Shown here piece after piece: positions 53,695-62,158 of a stretch of 64,000 nucleotides of DNA. Made by a program: the position numbers and the translations under genes. Origin of the DNA: Firmicutes bacterium AF25-13AC. GTDB lineage: Bacteria > Bacillota > Clostridia > Lachnospirales > Lachnospiraceae. Each line of letters opens with the position of its first letter. Positions within the stretch are counted from its first letter, which is position 1. The stretch is from contig QUFP01000009.1 of the NCBI GenBank assembly GCA_003478935.1, forward strand, positions 1 to 64,000. Direction: 5' to 3'. The notes beneath the pieces were generated by a model, which saw nothing but the letters and a program-made list of their open reading frames with translations, did no database searches and had not been told where the DNA came from.

Positions 53695-54552
53695 TTATTT
53701 TCTTCCAAGTAGCCCTTCCAATGCTCGGTATGCAACACAGAACGCTTTCTCAGTATCATTTTCTGCACGAACTGCCGCATCTTTTTCCAGATTTGCGAGT
53801 CCTGCAAAGTTTGCCAAATGCGGTTCCAGACTCAAATATCCCTTGTAACCGGATGCATCCAACTTTTCAAAGATATCTAGAAGCTGTCCATCTCCAGTTC
53901 CTGCCGGAACAACCTCACCATCAGACAAACGAGCATCTTTTACATGAACATATTCAATGTATGGTTTTAACATTTCGTATGCCTCTAATGTATTTTGTCC
54001 GCACTGAATAAAATTTGCAAAATCAAAGGTTGCCTTAAAGTGATCTCCGTAAAATTCTTTCATTAAATCCAAACATCTAGCTGCATTGTCACCATAGATG
54101 CCTTTTTCATTTTCGTGAAGCAGTACCAGATGATTTTTCTGTGCCTCTTTTACCATGCATTCCATACGACGCATTACCTCATCGCGTGAATCCTTTGGAT
54201 CTAAATGCTCTGGCATATAAAAACTAAACATGCGAATATACGGTGTCTCAAAAATATCAGCAATGCGCTCGATTCTACCAAGCTTTTTCATATGCTCTTC
54301 AAAGTCATCATTGATACCGATTTTTCCAATTGGAGAACCAACTGCGGATACACGGATTCCAGCAGCGTCAAGACGTTTTTTTGCTTCCTTTGCCTGCTCA
54401 TCGGTAAAATCTGCTACGCCAGTGCCATCAGCACTTCTAAACTCCACAAATTTAATTCCAAGCTCATTTAATACCTGAATCTGTCTGTCAAGTGATACAC
54501 TGATTTCATCAGCAAAACAGCTGACTGGACAGTTTGAAAGTATTTTTCTCAT
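53695..54552 (-). CDS. Sugar phosphate isomerase/epimerase-like TIM barrel (AP-endonuclease-2 family) 1
   Basis: A 285-residue TIM-barrel protein of the xylose-isomerase-like family. Likely metal ligands lie in LLHENEKGIYG (Glu), ATFDFANF (Asp), YVHVKDARL (His) and LSLEPH (Glu). AAGGAG precedes the ATG. Members include IolE, IolI, epimerases and 3-keto-glycoside lyases or hydratases, so the reaction is not fixed by family. It stands between a Gfo/Idh/MocA gene and the esterase gene in the same operon. Confidence 0.9.
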   Translation of the reverse strand: MRKILSNCPVSCFADEISVSLDRQIQVLNELGIKFVEFRSADGTGVADFTDEQAKEAKKRLDAAGIRVSAVGSPIGKIGINDDFEEHMKKLGRIERIADIFETPYIRMFSFYMPEHLDPKDSRDEVMRRMECMVKEAQKNHLVLLHENEKGIYGDNAARCLDLMKEFYGDHFKATFDFANFIQCGQNTLEAYEMLKPYIEYVHVKDARLSDGEVVPAGTGDGQLLDIFEKLDASGYKGYLSLEPHLANFAGLANLEKDAAVRAENDTEKAFCVAYRALEGLLGRK

Positions 54553-54630
54553 GTTTTCTCCTTCTTAGTCACAAAACTTAACTATTCAAAACTACATTCA
54601 CAGCAAGTAATTTTACATGACTCTGAATAG

Positions 54631-55638
54631 TTACGAAAATTCCACAACATGATGCTCCCTAGCTGACTCATATGCACCAAGCATCAGACGAATACTATTT
54701 TCTAACACTGGAAGCTCCAACGCAAAATCGGTATTATTTTCCAATGCCTTATAAAAATCACCAATACATGCTGTATGACCGCTTCCCCAGTAACTTTTTC
54801 CAATTGGGACAGGGCGCTCCACCTCTGGCTTTGTAATCGTTCCATCCGGATAACGATAAGAAACATCCAAATCCTCAATGCGAACTGTTACCTTCTCGCA
54901 TGAAATCTCAATTAACGGTGGAACATCTGCACAATATGCATTCGTTGCGTAAAAGCACGCAACTTTTTCACCAAAACGAATATACGCCTCTAGCGTATCC
55001 TCCACCTCGATAAGCCCCTTTAAATGATGATTTGAAAGTGAAGCATCAATCCAATCCGGCTTTCCTAATAAGTCAGAAAGAAGATCTAATGTATGAACAG
55101 CCTGATTAATCAATACACCGCCGCCCTCTGTTGCAAGTTTTCCTCTCCACTCACTCTGTGTATAATATGGTGCTGGACGATTCCAAGTGACAAGTCCGCG
55201 TGCACCTAGCACTTTTCCTGCCGCGCCTGATGCAATAAATTCTTTTGCCGCGCGATAGCTTGGATTATAACGATTCTGATAGCATAAGCCTAACTTTGCC
55301 TTTGACGCATAAACTGCCTGCTTTAACTGATCCAGCTGTGCAAATGAGATTGCCGGTGGTTTTTCCATAAACACATTTATGCCGCGCTCTAATGCATACT
55401 GTGTCATCGGTACATGAAGATAATGCGGCGTACAAACATGAAGCACATCAGGCTGCTCTTTTTCAATCATTTCCTCAAGTGAGGCATATGGCTTTGTATG
55501 AAATCTTTCAGCATAATCCTGGGCTTTCTCAAAATGAACATCTGCCACACCGACAAGCTCTGTATCTTTTTGAGCAGTCAGTACGGCAGCATGGACTGCG
55601 GCGATATTGCCGCAGCCAACAATCACTGCACGTTTCAT
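54631..55638 (-). CDS. Gfo/Idh/MocA-family oxidoreductase 1
   Basis: A 335-residue NAD(P)-dependent oxidoreductase. It has a Rossmann motif VGCGNIAAVHAAV (8-20), the conserved EKPPAIS containing the catalytic Lys, and the active-site NQAVHTLDLL with the His. AGGAGG precedes the ATG. It acts on a sugar, sugar acid or glycoside hydroxyl. The neighbouring paralogue and two TIM-barrel epimerases suggest a stepwise oxidation, rearrangement and reduction pathway. Confidence 0.92.
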   Translation of the reverse strand: MKRAVIVGCGNIAAVHAAVLTAQKDTELVGVADVHFEKAQDYAERFHTKPYASLEEMIEKEQPDVLHVCTPHYLHVPMTQYALERGINVFMEKPPAISFAQLDQLKQAVYASKAKLGLCYQNRYNPSYRAAKEFIASGAAGKVLGARGLVTWNRPAPYYTQSEWRGKLATEGGGVLINQAVHTLDLLSDLLGKPDWIDASLSNHHLKGLIEVEDTLEAYIRFGEKVACFYATNAYCADVPPLIEISCEKVTVRIEDLDVSYRYPDGTITKPEVERPVPIGKSYWGSGHTACIGDFYKALENNTDFALELPVLENSIRLMLGAYESAREHHVVEFS

Positions 55639-55653
55639 AGAAGCACCTCCTAC

Positions 55654-56829
55654 TTATTCTTTAGTCTTGCTTCCGTAACTTCCTGTTGTATCAAAAGTAA
55701 TATCCTGTACATTTTCCTTTTTCTTAGAATTTGCACGATGCTCATTCAATTTTTCAAGGAAGAGATCCTCGTCAATCGGCAGATTAACTGGCTTTTCAAG
55801 CCATGAGGACAAATGCATTGCATTAGAAAGCTCCAGTCCATGAATACCCTCAACGCCATCTGCCACTAATGGCTCACCGCGAAGAATGGCAGCAGCAAAC
55901 GCATTTAATACACCAATATGCTGAGGATTCTTTCCGTCAAGCTCTAATGTCGTCTCATGACACGGTGGCTTTGCAAATCCTTCTGTTGCCTGATAACAAT
56001 ACTCTCTCTCATTAATTTCAAGCTCATAGAACTTAAGCTCATCTTTTTCTGCAACAAGCTTTCCTTTTTCGAGTGTTACCTCAAGACGGTTTGTTCCAGG
56101 TGCATCAGCTGTTGTCGTAACAAATACACCAGTTGCGCCATTTGGAAACTCCAGATATGCGGTTACATCATCCTCAACCTCGATATCATGCCACTTTCCG
56201 TTATGACAGAATGCACGTACCTTTGACGGCATTCCGCAGATCCACTGCAGCAAATCCAGATTGTGCGGACACTGATTTAATAAAACGCCGCCGCCTTCGC
56301 CGTCCCAAGTGGCTCTCCAGCCGCCTGAATTATAATATGCCTGTGTGCGGTACCAGTCTGTGATGATCCAATTCACACGCTTTAATTTTCCGTAATCACC
56401 GCTCTGTACCATGTCATGCATCTTTTTATAGATACAATTTGTTCTCTGGTTGAACATCATACCAAATACGCGATCGCTCTTCTCTGCGACCTCGTTCATT
56501 TCTCTTACCTGCTTTGTATAAACACCTGCCGGCTTCTCGCACATAACATGAAGTCCATTTTCGAGTGCAAGTATTGTCAGACGCGGATGATCATAATGCG
56601 GCACTGCGATCAATACAGCATCACATGTACCTGATTTGATTAAGCTGTCGCCATCCTCGAAAATTGCTGTGCCCTCCGGCATATTTTCCTTTGCCCACTC
56701 TCTTCTGCTCTCACGAAGATCTGCCGCTGCTGTAATACGCACTTCCGGCACTTTTCCTGCCATGATATTGGCGGTGTGGCCACTTCCCATGTTACCAACA
56801 CCAATAATTCCAAGTCTTACCTGTTCCAT
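55654..56829 (-). CDS. Gfo/Idh/MocA-family oxidoreductase 2
   Basis: A 391-residue enzyme of the same family but only distantly like its neighbour. It shows IGVGNMGSGHTAN (9-21), CEKPAGVY, and GGGVLLNQCPHNLDLLQW with the catalytic His. Its C-terminal domain is longer and ends in a lysine-rich tail. The stop codon is 16 bases before the start of the next gene, so the two are translated together. A division of labour, one enzyme oxidising and the other reducing, is plausible but inferred. Confidence 0.92.
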   Translation of the reverse strand: MEQVRLGIIGVGNMGSGHTANIMAGKVPEVRITAAADLRESRREWAKENMPEGTAIFEDGDSLIKSGTCDAVLIAVPHYDHPRLTILALENGLHVMCEKPAGVYTKQVREMNEVAEKSDRVFGMMFNQRTNCIYKKMHDMVQSGDYGKLKRVNWIITDWYRTQAYYNSGGWRATWDGEGGGVLLNQCPHNLDLLQWICGMPSKVRAFCHNGKWHDIEVEDDVTAYLEFPNGATGVFVTTTADAPGTNRLEVTLEKGKLVAEKDELKFYELEINEREYCYQATEGFAKPPCHETTLELDGKNPQHIGVLNAFAAAILRGEPLVADGVEGIHGLELSNAMHLSSWLEKPVNLPIDEDLFLEKLNEHRANSKKKENVQDITFDTTGSYGSKTKE

Positions 56830-56869
56830 CTATCTTTTTTCTCCTTCTTATATTCACTATCATAAAATA

Positions 56870-57658
56870 TTAACGATATCCAGCCTTTGCAAGATTATCA
56901 TAACTTGTCTTCAAACATTCAAACGGAGTTCCCTGTGTGCAAACATCCTGCTCTACCAACATATATTCACAGCAGCTGTTCTCAAGTTCCTTAAAGATTG
57001 CCGGGAAGTTTAAATTACCCTCCATAACTGGTGCCATGATCTGGTTCCAACCCTTAATCTGCATATCTTTTAAATGAACGCAAGGAATACGATCCTTTAA
57101 CAGACGAATCCACTCGCATACATCAGCTCCTGCTGCCGCTACCCAATAGGTGTCAAGAGTAATTCCCATCTCATCTGGTGCAAATCCTTCCATCAGATAC
57201 TCAATCATGCGTTTTTTCGAATTTGCATTTGGCAAATTTTCTGCCTCAAATGCCTCAAACTCAGTATTGTGATTGTGATACATCAAAAGCTTTCCCGATG
57301 CAGCAATCTTTTTTGCTGGCTCCTTAAAATCATCCATGAAATGACTCAGCCACTCCTTTGTGCGATAGCGCTCCGGCATCATTCCAAGTCCAATATAGCG
57401 GCATCCCATGATATCATGCTCCTTAATAAGTGCTTCAGTATCATAGAGGATTCGATTAGGATCACTATGTGTCAATGCAATCTCAAGACCATTTGCATCG
57501 CAGATTTCTCTAATCTGCTCTGGCTTAAGATCCTTTCCTACTGCGGAAATCTGGACAGTCTTATAGCCCATTTCTGCAATTTTTTTCATAGAGCATGCAA
57601 AATCCTTTGCATTCTGAGTATACGATTTAATCGTATAAAGCTGTGCACCTGTTTTCAT
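56870..57658 (-). CDS. Sugar phosphate isomerase/epimerase-like TIM barrel 2
   Basis: A 262-residue TIM barrel with likely metal sites in LLMYHNHNTEFE (Glu), GITLDTYWV (Asp), CVHLKDMQI (His) and MLVEQDVC (Glu). It starts MKTGAQLYTIKSYTQN, with AAGGAG upstream. It is the first gene of the operon that continues with both oxidoreductases, isomerase 1 and the esterase. It is divergent from an AraC regulator, which probably controls the operon. Confidence 0.92.
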   Translation of the reverse strand: MKTGAQLYTIKSYTQNAKDFACSMKKIAEMGYKTVQISAVGKDLKPEQIREICDANGLEIALTHSDPNRILYDTEALIKEHDIMGCRYIGLGMMPERYRTKEWLSHFMDDFKEPAKKIAASGKLLMYHNHNTEFEAFEAENLPNANSKKRMIEYLMEGFAPDEMGITLDTYWVAAAGADVCEWIRLLKDRIPCVHLKDMQIKGWNQIMAPVMEGNLNFPAIFKELENSCCEYMLVEQDVCTQGTPFECLKTSYDNLAKAGYR

Positions 57659-57897
57659 AATAAATCTCCTTTTTCATTTTATTTTTTGTTGGTTTTTATC
57701 AAGTTTATTTCGTTTTTTCTAGGTTTCTATGTTTACTATACTTCTTTTAACCAAAAAAATCCATTGCAAAAAAGAAACAAAACATTGCATATATAGCGAT
57801 CATATGGTATCCTGTTTGGAAGAAAGAAACTGTAATCGTTTTCGTTGTACTGTTACTGTTTGCAAAACACAAAAAAGTAAAGAAAGGTTCTGATCAT

Positions 57898-58776
57898 ATG
57901 GATTCAACGGCACATATCAATACCGATCTTGTTTCATTTGGCTATTCAGAAAGCACATATGTTATGACAGATTATGCGCTTCACTGCCACAATTTTTATG
58001 AGGTTTTTTATTTTCTTTCTGGTGACGCCGACTATCTGGTAGAGGGTGTAAACTATCAGCCGACACCTGGAAGTGTGCTGTTACTCTCCCCGCACGCATT
58101 TCACGGTGTGCGTGTAAACAGCACTGCCCCATATAGACGATATTCCCTTCACTTTCACCCTGATCTGCTGCTGCCAGAGCGGCGTGATTTTTTGCTGCGC
58201 GCATTTCCTCAAATAGGTGAAAATGCCGGACAGCCTATTTATTTTAAACATACTGAAAAATTTCATCTGCTCTCCTATCTGGAAAGTTTTGAATCCTGTT
58301 CTCGTAAAAGCAATGAATTTCAGGCACAGATGCTTCCGATCTGCGTAGAAGCGCTGCTGATGCAAATTGCAGATATGAGTGATTCGTGCAATGCTTTTTC
58401 AAAACAGTCTGACACTCCACAGACGCAACTTAGTTCCATTCTTTTTTATTTAAATCAGCATTTGAAGGATCCAGTGACACTTGATGAAATTTCAGATCAT
58501 TTTTTTATCAGCAAGCATCATTTAAATAAAGTTTTCAAAAAGGCAACCGGAACAACTGTAATCGACTACCTTTTAAGAAAGCGAATCGCTTATGCACAGA
58601 TGCTTCTTTTTAATGGCTGCCACGCAAAAGAAGCCGCTGCAGACAGCGGCTTCCTTGACTATTCTTCTTTTTATCGTTCTTATGTGCGCATACTAGGACA
58701 TCCGCCGGGCGCAGACCGCGGAGTTCTCGCCAAGCCGAATGATAATGTTATTGGAAATGTGACGGTGCAGATTTAA
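57898..58776 (+). CDS. AraC-family transcriptional regulator with cupin sensor
   Basis: A 292-residue regulator: an N-terminal cupin-like sugar-binding domain (HCHNFYEVFYFLSGDADYLVEG, PGSVLLLSPHAFHG) and a C-terminal AraC DNA-binding domain (VTLDEISDHFFISKHHLNKVFKKATG and the second helix-turn-helix around AAADSGFLDYSSFYRSY). The start follows GAAAGG at ten bases. It is divergent from the isomerase/oxidoreductase operon and likely activates it. Its last 29 bases overlap the YhcG remnant on the other strand. Confidence 0.93.
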   Translation: MDSTAHINTDLVSFGYSESTYVMTDYALHCHNFYEVFYFLSGDADYLVEGVNYQPTPGSVLLLSPHAFHGVRVNSTAPYRRYSLHFHPDLLLPERRDFLLRAFPQIGENAGQPIYFKHTEKFHLLSYLESFESCSRKSNEFQAQMLPICVEALLMQIADMSDSCNAFSKQSDTPQTQLSSILFYLNQHLKDPVTLDEISDHFFISKHHLNKVFKKATGTTVIDYLLRKRIAYAQMLLFNGCHAKEAAADSGFLDYSSFYRSYVRILGHPPGADRGVLAKPNDNVIGNVTVQI

Positions 58777-59047
58777 ATTTACTTATTTCTGCCGACTTTT
58801 TGATATACCATTTGCGTTCATCCATATCAGCTACCTTATCCAGAAGAACAATATTATGACCCCACGGAATTTGTGCAACAACCTGTTGCACAAATTCCCG
58901 ATCTGGATAAGTCTCAGCGAATTTTGCCATATATTTTAAATTTCGAACGGAATATCCCTTACTCTCTGGAAAAGCAATCAGCATATCTGAATTCACATGA
59001 ATCGTTGCACGGTATTGTGCAGCCCTAATTTCCCTCTTAATATGCAA
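58748..59047 (-). pseudogene. Remnant of a YhcG/DUF1016 nuclease gene, N-terminal domain
   Basis: The frame retains IRAAQYRATIHVNSDML, then jumps directly to IAFPESKGYSVRNLKYMAKF and QIPWGHNIVLLDKV, all typical of the DUF1016 N-terminal domain. About 30 residues that normally lie between these blocks are missing, and after WYIKK the sequence departs from the family. The C-terminal PDDEXK nuclease domain is absent. It overlaps the Fic stop codon and has no start codon better than TTG, so it is a relic rather than a working gene. Confidence 0.75.
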
Positions 59048-59927
59048 TCCTGAAATAATCCAAGTATGCCTTATATCGATCTTGCGCTGTCAAGCAAGTG
59101 TCTGTCAGGTACCCTTTTTCATTGTTCCATTCTTTCAATCCTCGATAATAAAACATTTTCAAATTATCCTCAATAATGAACGGAACAATATTGTATTTTA
59201 GGCATTCTTTGAACATAATCAATCGTCCCACACGACCATTACCATCCTGAAATGGATGGATACATTCAAACTTTACATGAAAATTCAGAATATCTTCAAG
59301 TGCCTTTTCTTCCTGATTATTATACTCTGACAGTAATTTCTTCATTCTATCTGCAACTTCTTCTGGAAGTGCAGTCTCCATACCGCCAACTTCATTTGGC
59401 ATTTTCTTGTAATCGCCGACAACAAACCAATCCTTTCTGGAATCACTGGTGCCATTTTTCAGAACCAGATGCAGCTTCTTGATAAAATTTTCCGTCAATG
59501 TTGCTTTTGCATAGTCAATAATCATATCAATACACCGAAAATGGTTTGCTGTTTCAATCACATCATCTACATTAAGCACTTCTTTTTCTATACCAATAGT
59601 ATTCGTCTCGAATATATATCGGGTCTGATCGTGGGTCAATCGACTGCCTTCCATATGGTTTGAATTATATGTTAAATCAATCTGTGTCTTATGATAAATA
59701 CCTCCAGAGTATTTATTTGCCTTCTCATCCAGCAAAATATCCAATAGCGTCGTCTTTTTTTCTTTCTTCTTATTAGAACGCTCTGGCTTTTTTGCATTTT
59801 CCGGAATGTTCCATGTCTTTCCGGTAATAAATACTCCCGGTACACGCCCGTGAGCACAATAATTTCTTACACTACGTTCAGATACATCCCATTTTTTTGC
59901 CATTTCAGCAACTGAAAAGTATCGCAT
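59037..59927 (-). CDS. Fic-domain protein with N-terminal helix-turn-helix
   Basis: A 296-residue protein. Residues 1-35 look like a MerR/excisionase-type helix-turn-helix (YFSVAEMAKKWDVSERSVRNY). The Fic domain has HPFQDGNGRVGR, the complete AMPylation active site. SNHMEG upstream fits the inhibitory [S/T]xxxE[G/N] motif of class II Fic proteins. Fic enzymes usually transfer AMP to target proteins in the cytoplasm. ATG at 59927 follows AAAGGAGG; the frame is open 24 codons further. It may be stand-alone self-inhibited regulation, or part of a toxin-like or defence module with the decayed YhcG next to it. Confidence 0.9.
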   Translation of the reverse strand: MRYFSVAEMAKKWDVSERSVRNYCAHGRVPGVFITGKTWNIPENAKKPERSNKKKEKKTTLLDILLDEKANKYSGGIYHKTQIDLTYNSNHMEGSRLTHDQTRYIFETNTIGIEKEVLNVDDVIETANHFRCIDMIIDYAKATLTENFIKKLHLVLKNGTSDSRKDWFVVGDYKKMPNEVGGMETALPEEVADRMKKLLSEYNNQEEKALEDILNFHVKFECIHPFQDGNGRVGRLIMFKECLKYNIVPFIIEDNLKMFYYRGLKEWNNEKGYLTDTCLTAQDRYKAYLDYFRIAY

Positions 59928-60208
59928 CTGCCATCCTCCTTTCACACGATCAAAACCACATTCTATGGGCTTTTCATTGTCATAATTCAAAAATTGCACT
60001 TACTATGGTTAGTATACTACATTATCGGCAATAAGTCCACACACTCTTATTTGCTTTTATTATTTTTGCCAATAAAAATATTAATAAAAAGCTGGATACT
60101 ACTTCCTATAAAGCAATATCCAGTCTCACTTATTTTATTCTTTATTCCTAAACCAACGCATACGCAATACCTTTTTTTGATTCTGTCCTTTATTACCATG
60201 TCAGCACG

Positions 60209-60279
60209 CGAATCTCTGCATTCTGATCAAGCGGATCGCGGTGCTGATAATTAAACAAAACAAACTGCTTTTCATCTGT
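60209..60279 (-). pseudogene. Detached duplicate of the 3' end of the radical SAM gene
   Basis: A 71-bp segment matches 63268-63338, the last codons of the B12-binding radical SAM gene, with five differences, four of them silent. On the minus strand it reads DEKQFVLFNYQHRDPLDQNAEIRVLTW and stops. No further homology lies upstream, where a family C hairpin begins at 60288. It is part of a 535-bp stretch (59928-60462) without an intact gene; a 20-codon frame with RBS (60308-60370) is the only other item. Confidence 0.8.
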
Positions 60280-60287
60280 GGCCACTA

Positions 60288-60329
60288 GGGACAGGTACGG
60301 TGGTCCATTATCTGTCCCAGATGGCTTCC
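60288..60329. repeat. GGGACAG/CTGTCCC hairpin repeat, copy 3 (family C)
   Basis: GGGACAG (60288-60294) pairs with CTGTCCC (60312-60318), followed by AGATGGCTTCC, a variant of the GGGTGGCTCCC tail at the other copies. It starts within ten bases of the broken end of the duplicated radical SAM fragment. Confidence 0.6.
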
Positions 60330-60462
60330 ACTGTATAGTTGATTTCATCCGAGCACTTCTTTCCTAGCATAAATTTCTCCTTCAAATTCCGATTGAGACG
60401 TGGTCTGTATGCTTTATTTCTCACACAAGCTACTTAATCCATATTTATATATTTAAAATATT

Positions 60463-61095
60463 TTATGATGAAGATGAAGTTATAGCAGATAACAGGTCGG
60501 CAGGCCTTTCAAAAAAATAATCTGCTTTTATGTGCTTATTATGACTGCCCCATACTGCCAAAGCAAAATCAATTCCCGCATTTTCCGCACATTTACTGTC
60601 ATATTTGCTGTCTCCGATATAAAGCACTTTACTATGGTCTGTTTTTGATAATTCCATATATTTCAAAATCGGTGCGGCATTGGGTTTATGTTCCTGTGTA
60701 TCGTCTGCACATATGATTATTTTGAAATAATGATTGATACCAAACGGACAAAAATCATGTGTAAATTCTTCCCTTGTCTTTGATGTGACAATCCCTATTT
60801 CATAATCCAGGCTTATAAGATTTTTCAATAATTCAACGATTCCGTCAAATACTTTAATGGTATTTGTATAGTTACGCATATTTTTATCCCATAATTCTAT
60901 CGCATAGGAAGTGTCTTTTATCTCAAGTTTTTTCAAAGCGTCTGTCCCTGTAATCCCTAACGCAAATCTTAGTTCAGAGCATGGTATCTCTCTCCCAGAC
61001 AATCCCTTTATAGTTTCCTGTAGGGAATGTAATACAGCATATTCCGTATCAATCAGAGTACCGTCAATATCAAAAACAATATGCTTATACTTCAT
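60463..61095 (-). CDS. HAD-superfamily hydrolase (phosphoglycolate phosphatase-like)
   Basis: A 210-residue HAD phosphatase with motif I VFDIDGTLID (Asp nucleophile and acid/base), motif II IVTSKT, a Lys in EHKPNAAP and motif IV YIGDSKYD. A helical cap lies between motifs I and II. The ATG at 61095 follows AAAGGTGG. It resembles PpaX/Gph-type enzymes, and the substrate is unknown. It is the last of a run of minus-strand accessory genes between the duplicated gene ends. Confidence 0.9.
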   Translation of the reverse strand: MKYKHIVFDIDGTLIDTEYAVLHSLQETIKGLSGREIPCSELRFALGITGTDALKKLEIKDTSYAIELWDKNMRNYTNTIKVFDGIVELLKNLISLDYEIGIVTSKTREEFTHDFCPFGINHYFKIIICADDTQEHKPNAAPILKYMELSKTDHSKVLYIGDSKYDSKCAENAGIDFALAVWGSHNKHIKADYFFERPADLLSAITSSSS

Positions 61096-61155
61096 GCTGC
61101 CACCTTTCCCTGCCTGTATCAAAATCACTGGATTCGTAATACACGATATCCCTCC

Positions 61156-61755
61156 TTAACGAAAACTGTTTTCCACAATACCCGGAAGCAAAGAGTAGAT
61201 AGAACAGCCAATCTGACTTTCAAACTGTTCTTTAATCTCGAAAATCTTTTTCCACCTGTCTATTGTCGCTGTGTGAACACCGTACCGTATTGTCACGTCT
61301 ACAAATCTCTTTTCCAAAAGACAGAACCCCGTCGGCATAGCCAATGCATCACATAACTGTACAAGACGGTCATAATCATCATATACCGCATTTGCAACAA
61401 ATTCTTTCATAAACAGATAATCCTCATCACTGACATCAAACTCACCGATAGATGTAGCAATATCCTGAATCATAAATGCGTGGGATATACATATCTGTGC
61501 AGCTTTTTCCCATCCGCGCTCCATACAGTACCGATAGCCGTCTATCAGATGCCTTTCCGAACTCACTCCGGCATAGCGTCCAATATCATGCAACAGCCCG
61601 AAAATATATGCCTGTTCAGAAGATAAATCTTTACAGTGTGATGCGATGTTTTTACAGGCTTTGGCTACAAACCGGGAATGGTCTGCCCATGCTCCCGGAT
61701 TGGCTTCTGACGCTTCCCTTAATGCCAGTTCTGCGGTCTGAATGTTCAACTCCAT
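61156..61755 (-). CDS. HD-domain phosphohydrolase-like protein
   Basis: A 199-residue protein with an HD metal site: WADHSRFVAKA (His), FGLLHDIGRYAG (His-Asp) and YDRLVQLCDALAMP (Asp). Gaps and size fit small HD hydrolases acting on nucleotides or nucleotide second messengers. GAAAGGAG precedes the ATG at 61755. It is 60 bases upstream of the HAD gene, and the two may act together on a phosphorylated metabolite; this is only positional inference. Confidence 0.88.
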   Translation of the reverse strand: MELNIQTAELALREASEANPGAWADHSRFVAKACKNIASHCKDLSSEQAYIFGLLHDIGRYAGVSSERHLIDGYRYCMERGWEKAAQICISHAFMIQDIATSIGEFDVSDEDYLFMKEFVANAVYDDYDRLVQLCDALAMPTGFCLLEKRFVDVTIRYGVHTATIDRWKKIFEIKEQFESQIGCSIYSLLPGIVENSFR

Positions 61756-61830
61756 TTTAACTCCTTTCAAAAGGGCTGGGCTGTAAGATAAAACGCCCGG
61801 CCCCTTTATAATAAAATATTTACAGACAAA

Positions 61831-62070
61831 TCAGCAATCCCCCGCATAGTACGAAATAATATTCATATAGTCCGTTGGATTCGGAATTTCTAAAATAAGC
61901 CGCAGACAGTTTTTGTTTTGGAAGTATTGCCGCAACAAACTGTCCTGTATCTTTTCTTCTCCATTAATGTTTTGTTTTTTACCGTTCGGGCAGAGCATAT
62001 ATACTTTGACGATACAGGCATTGACAGTATCCAAAAAATTTTCCATGTTCAGAATGTTCAGTTTTACCAC
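61831..62070 (-). CDS. Small conserved-looking protein of unknown function
   Basis: A protein of about 79 residues starting at a GTG (62070), which stands ten bases after AGGAGG, reading VVKLNILNMENFLDTVNAC and ending NIISYYAGDC. I recall similar short proteins from gut Firmicutes, sometimes carrying an unsupported 'polyA polymerase' label, and I give it no function. It may have an alpha/beta fold of the size of HPr. It lies between the AraC regulator and the HD gene in the same direction. Confidence 0.6.
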   Translation of the reverse strand: MVKLNILNMENFLDTVNACIVKVYMLCPNGKKQNINGEEKIQDSLLRQYFQNKNCLRLILEIPNPTDYMNIISYYAGDC

Positions 62071-62158
62071 CCTGTGCTCACCTCCTGTAAATTGCTGATT
62101 TTCTTTACAGGTATCATTATAATGCAAAAGGCATAGAAAAAATATTTCTTTTCTGCCA

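Noticed and set aside
52959-57658. A myo-inositol catabolism (iol) operon
   Set aside because: Oxidoreductase and TIM-barrel epimerase families fit, but IolB, IolC, IolD and IolJ-type genes are missing and an esterase is present.
60308-60370. A 20-codon minus-strand frame with a good RBS (MLGKKCSDEINYTVEAIWDR)
   Set aside because: It ends within the family C hairpin and is too short to support as a gene. It may be the start of a lost gene.
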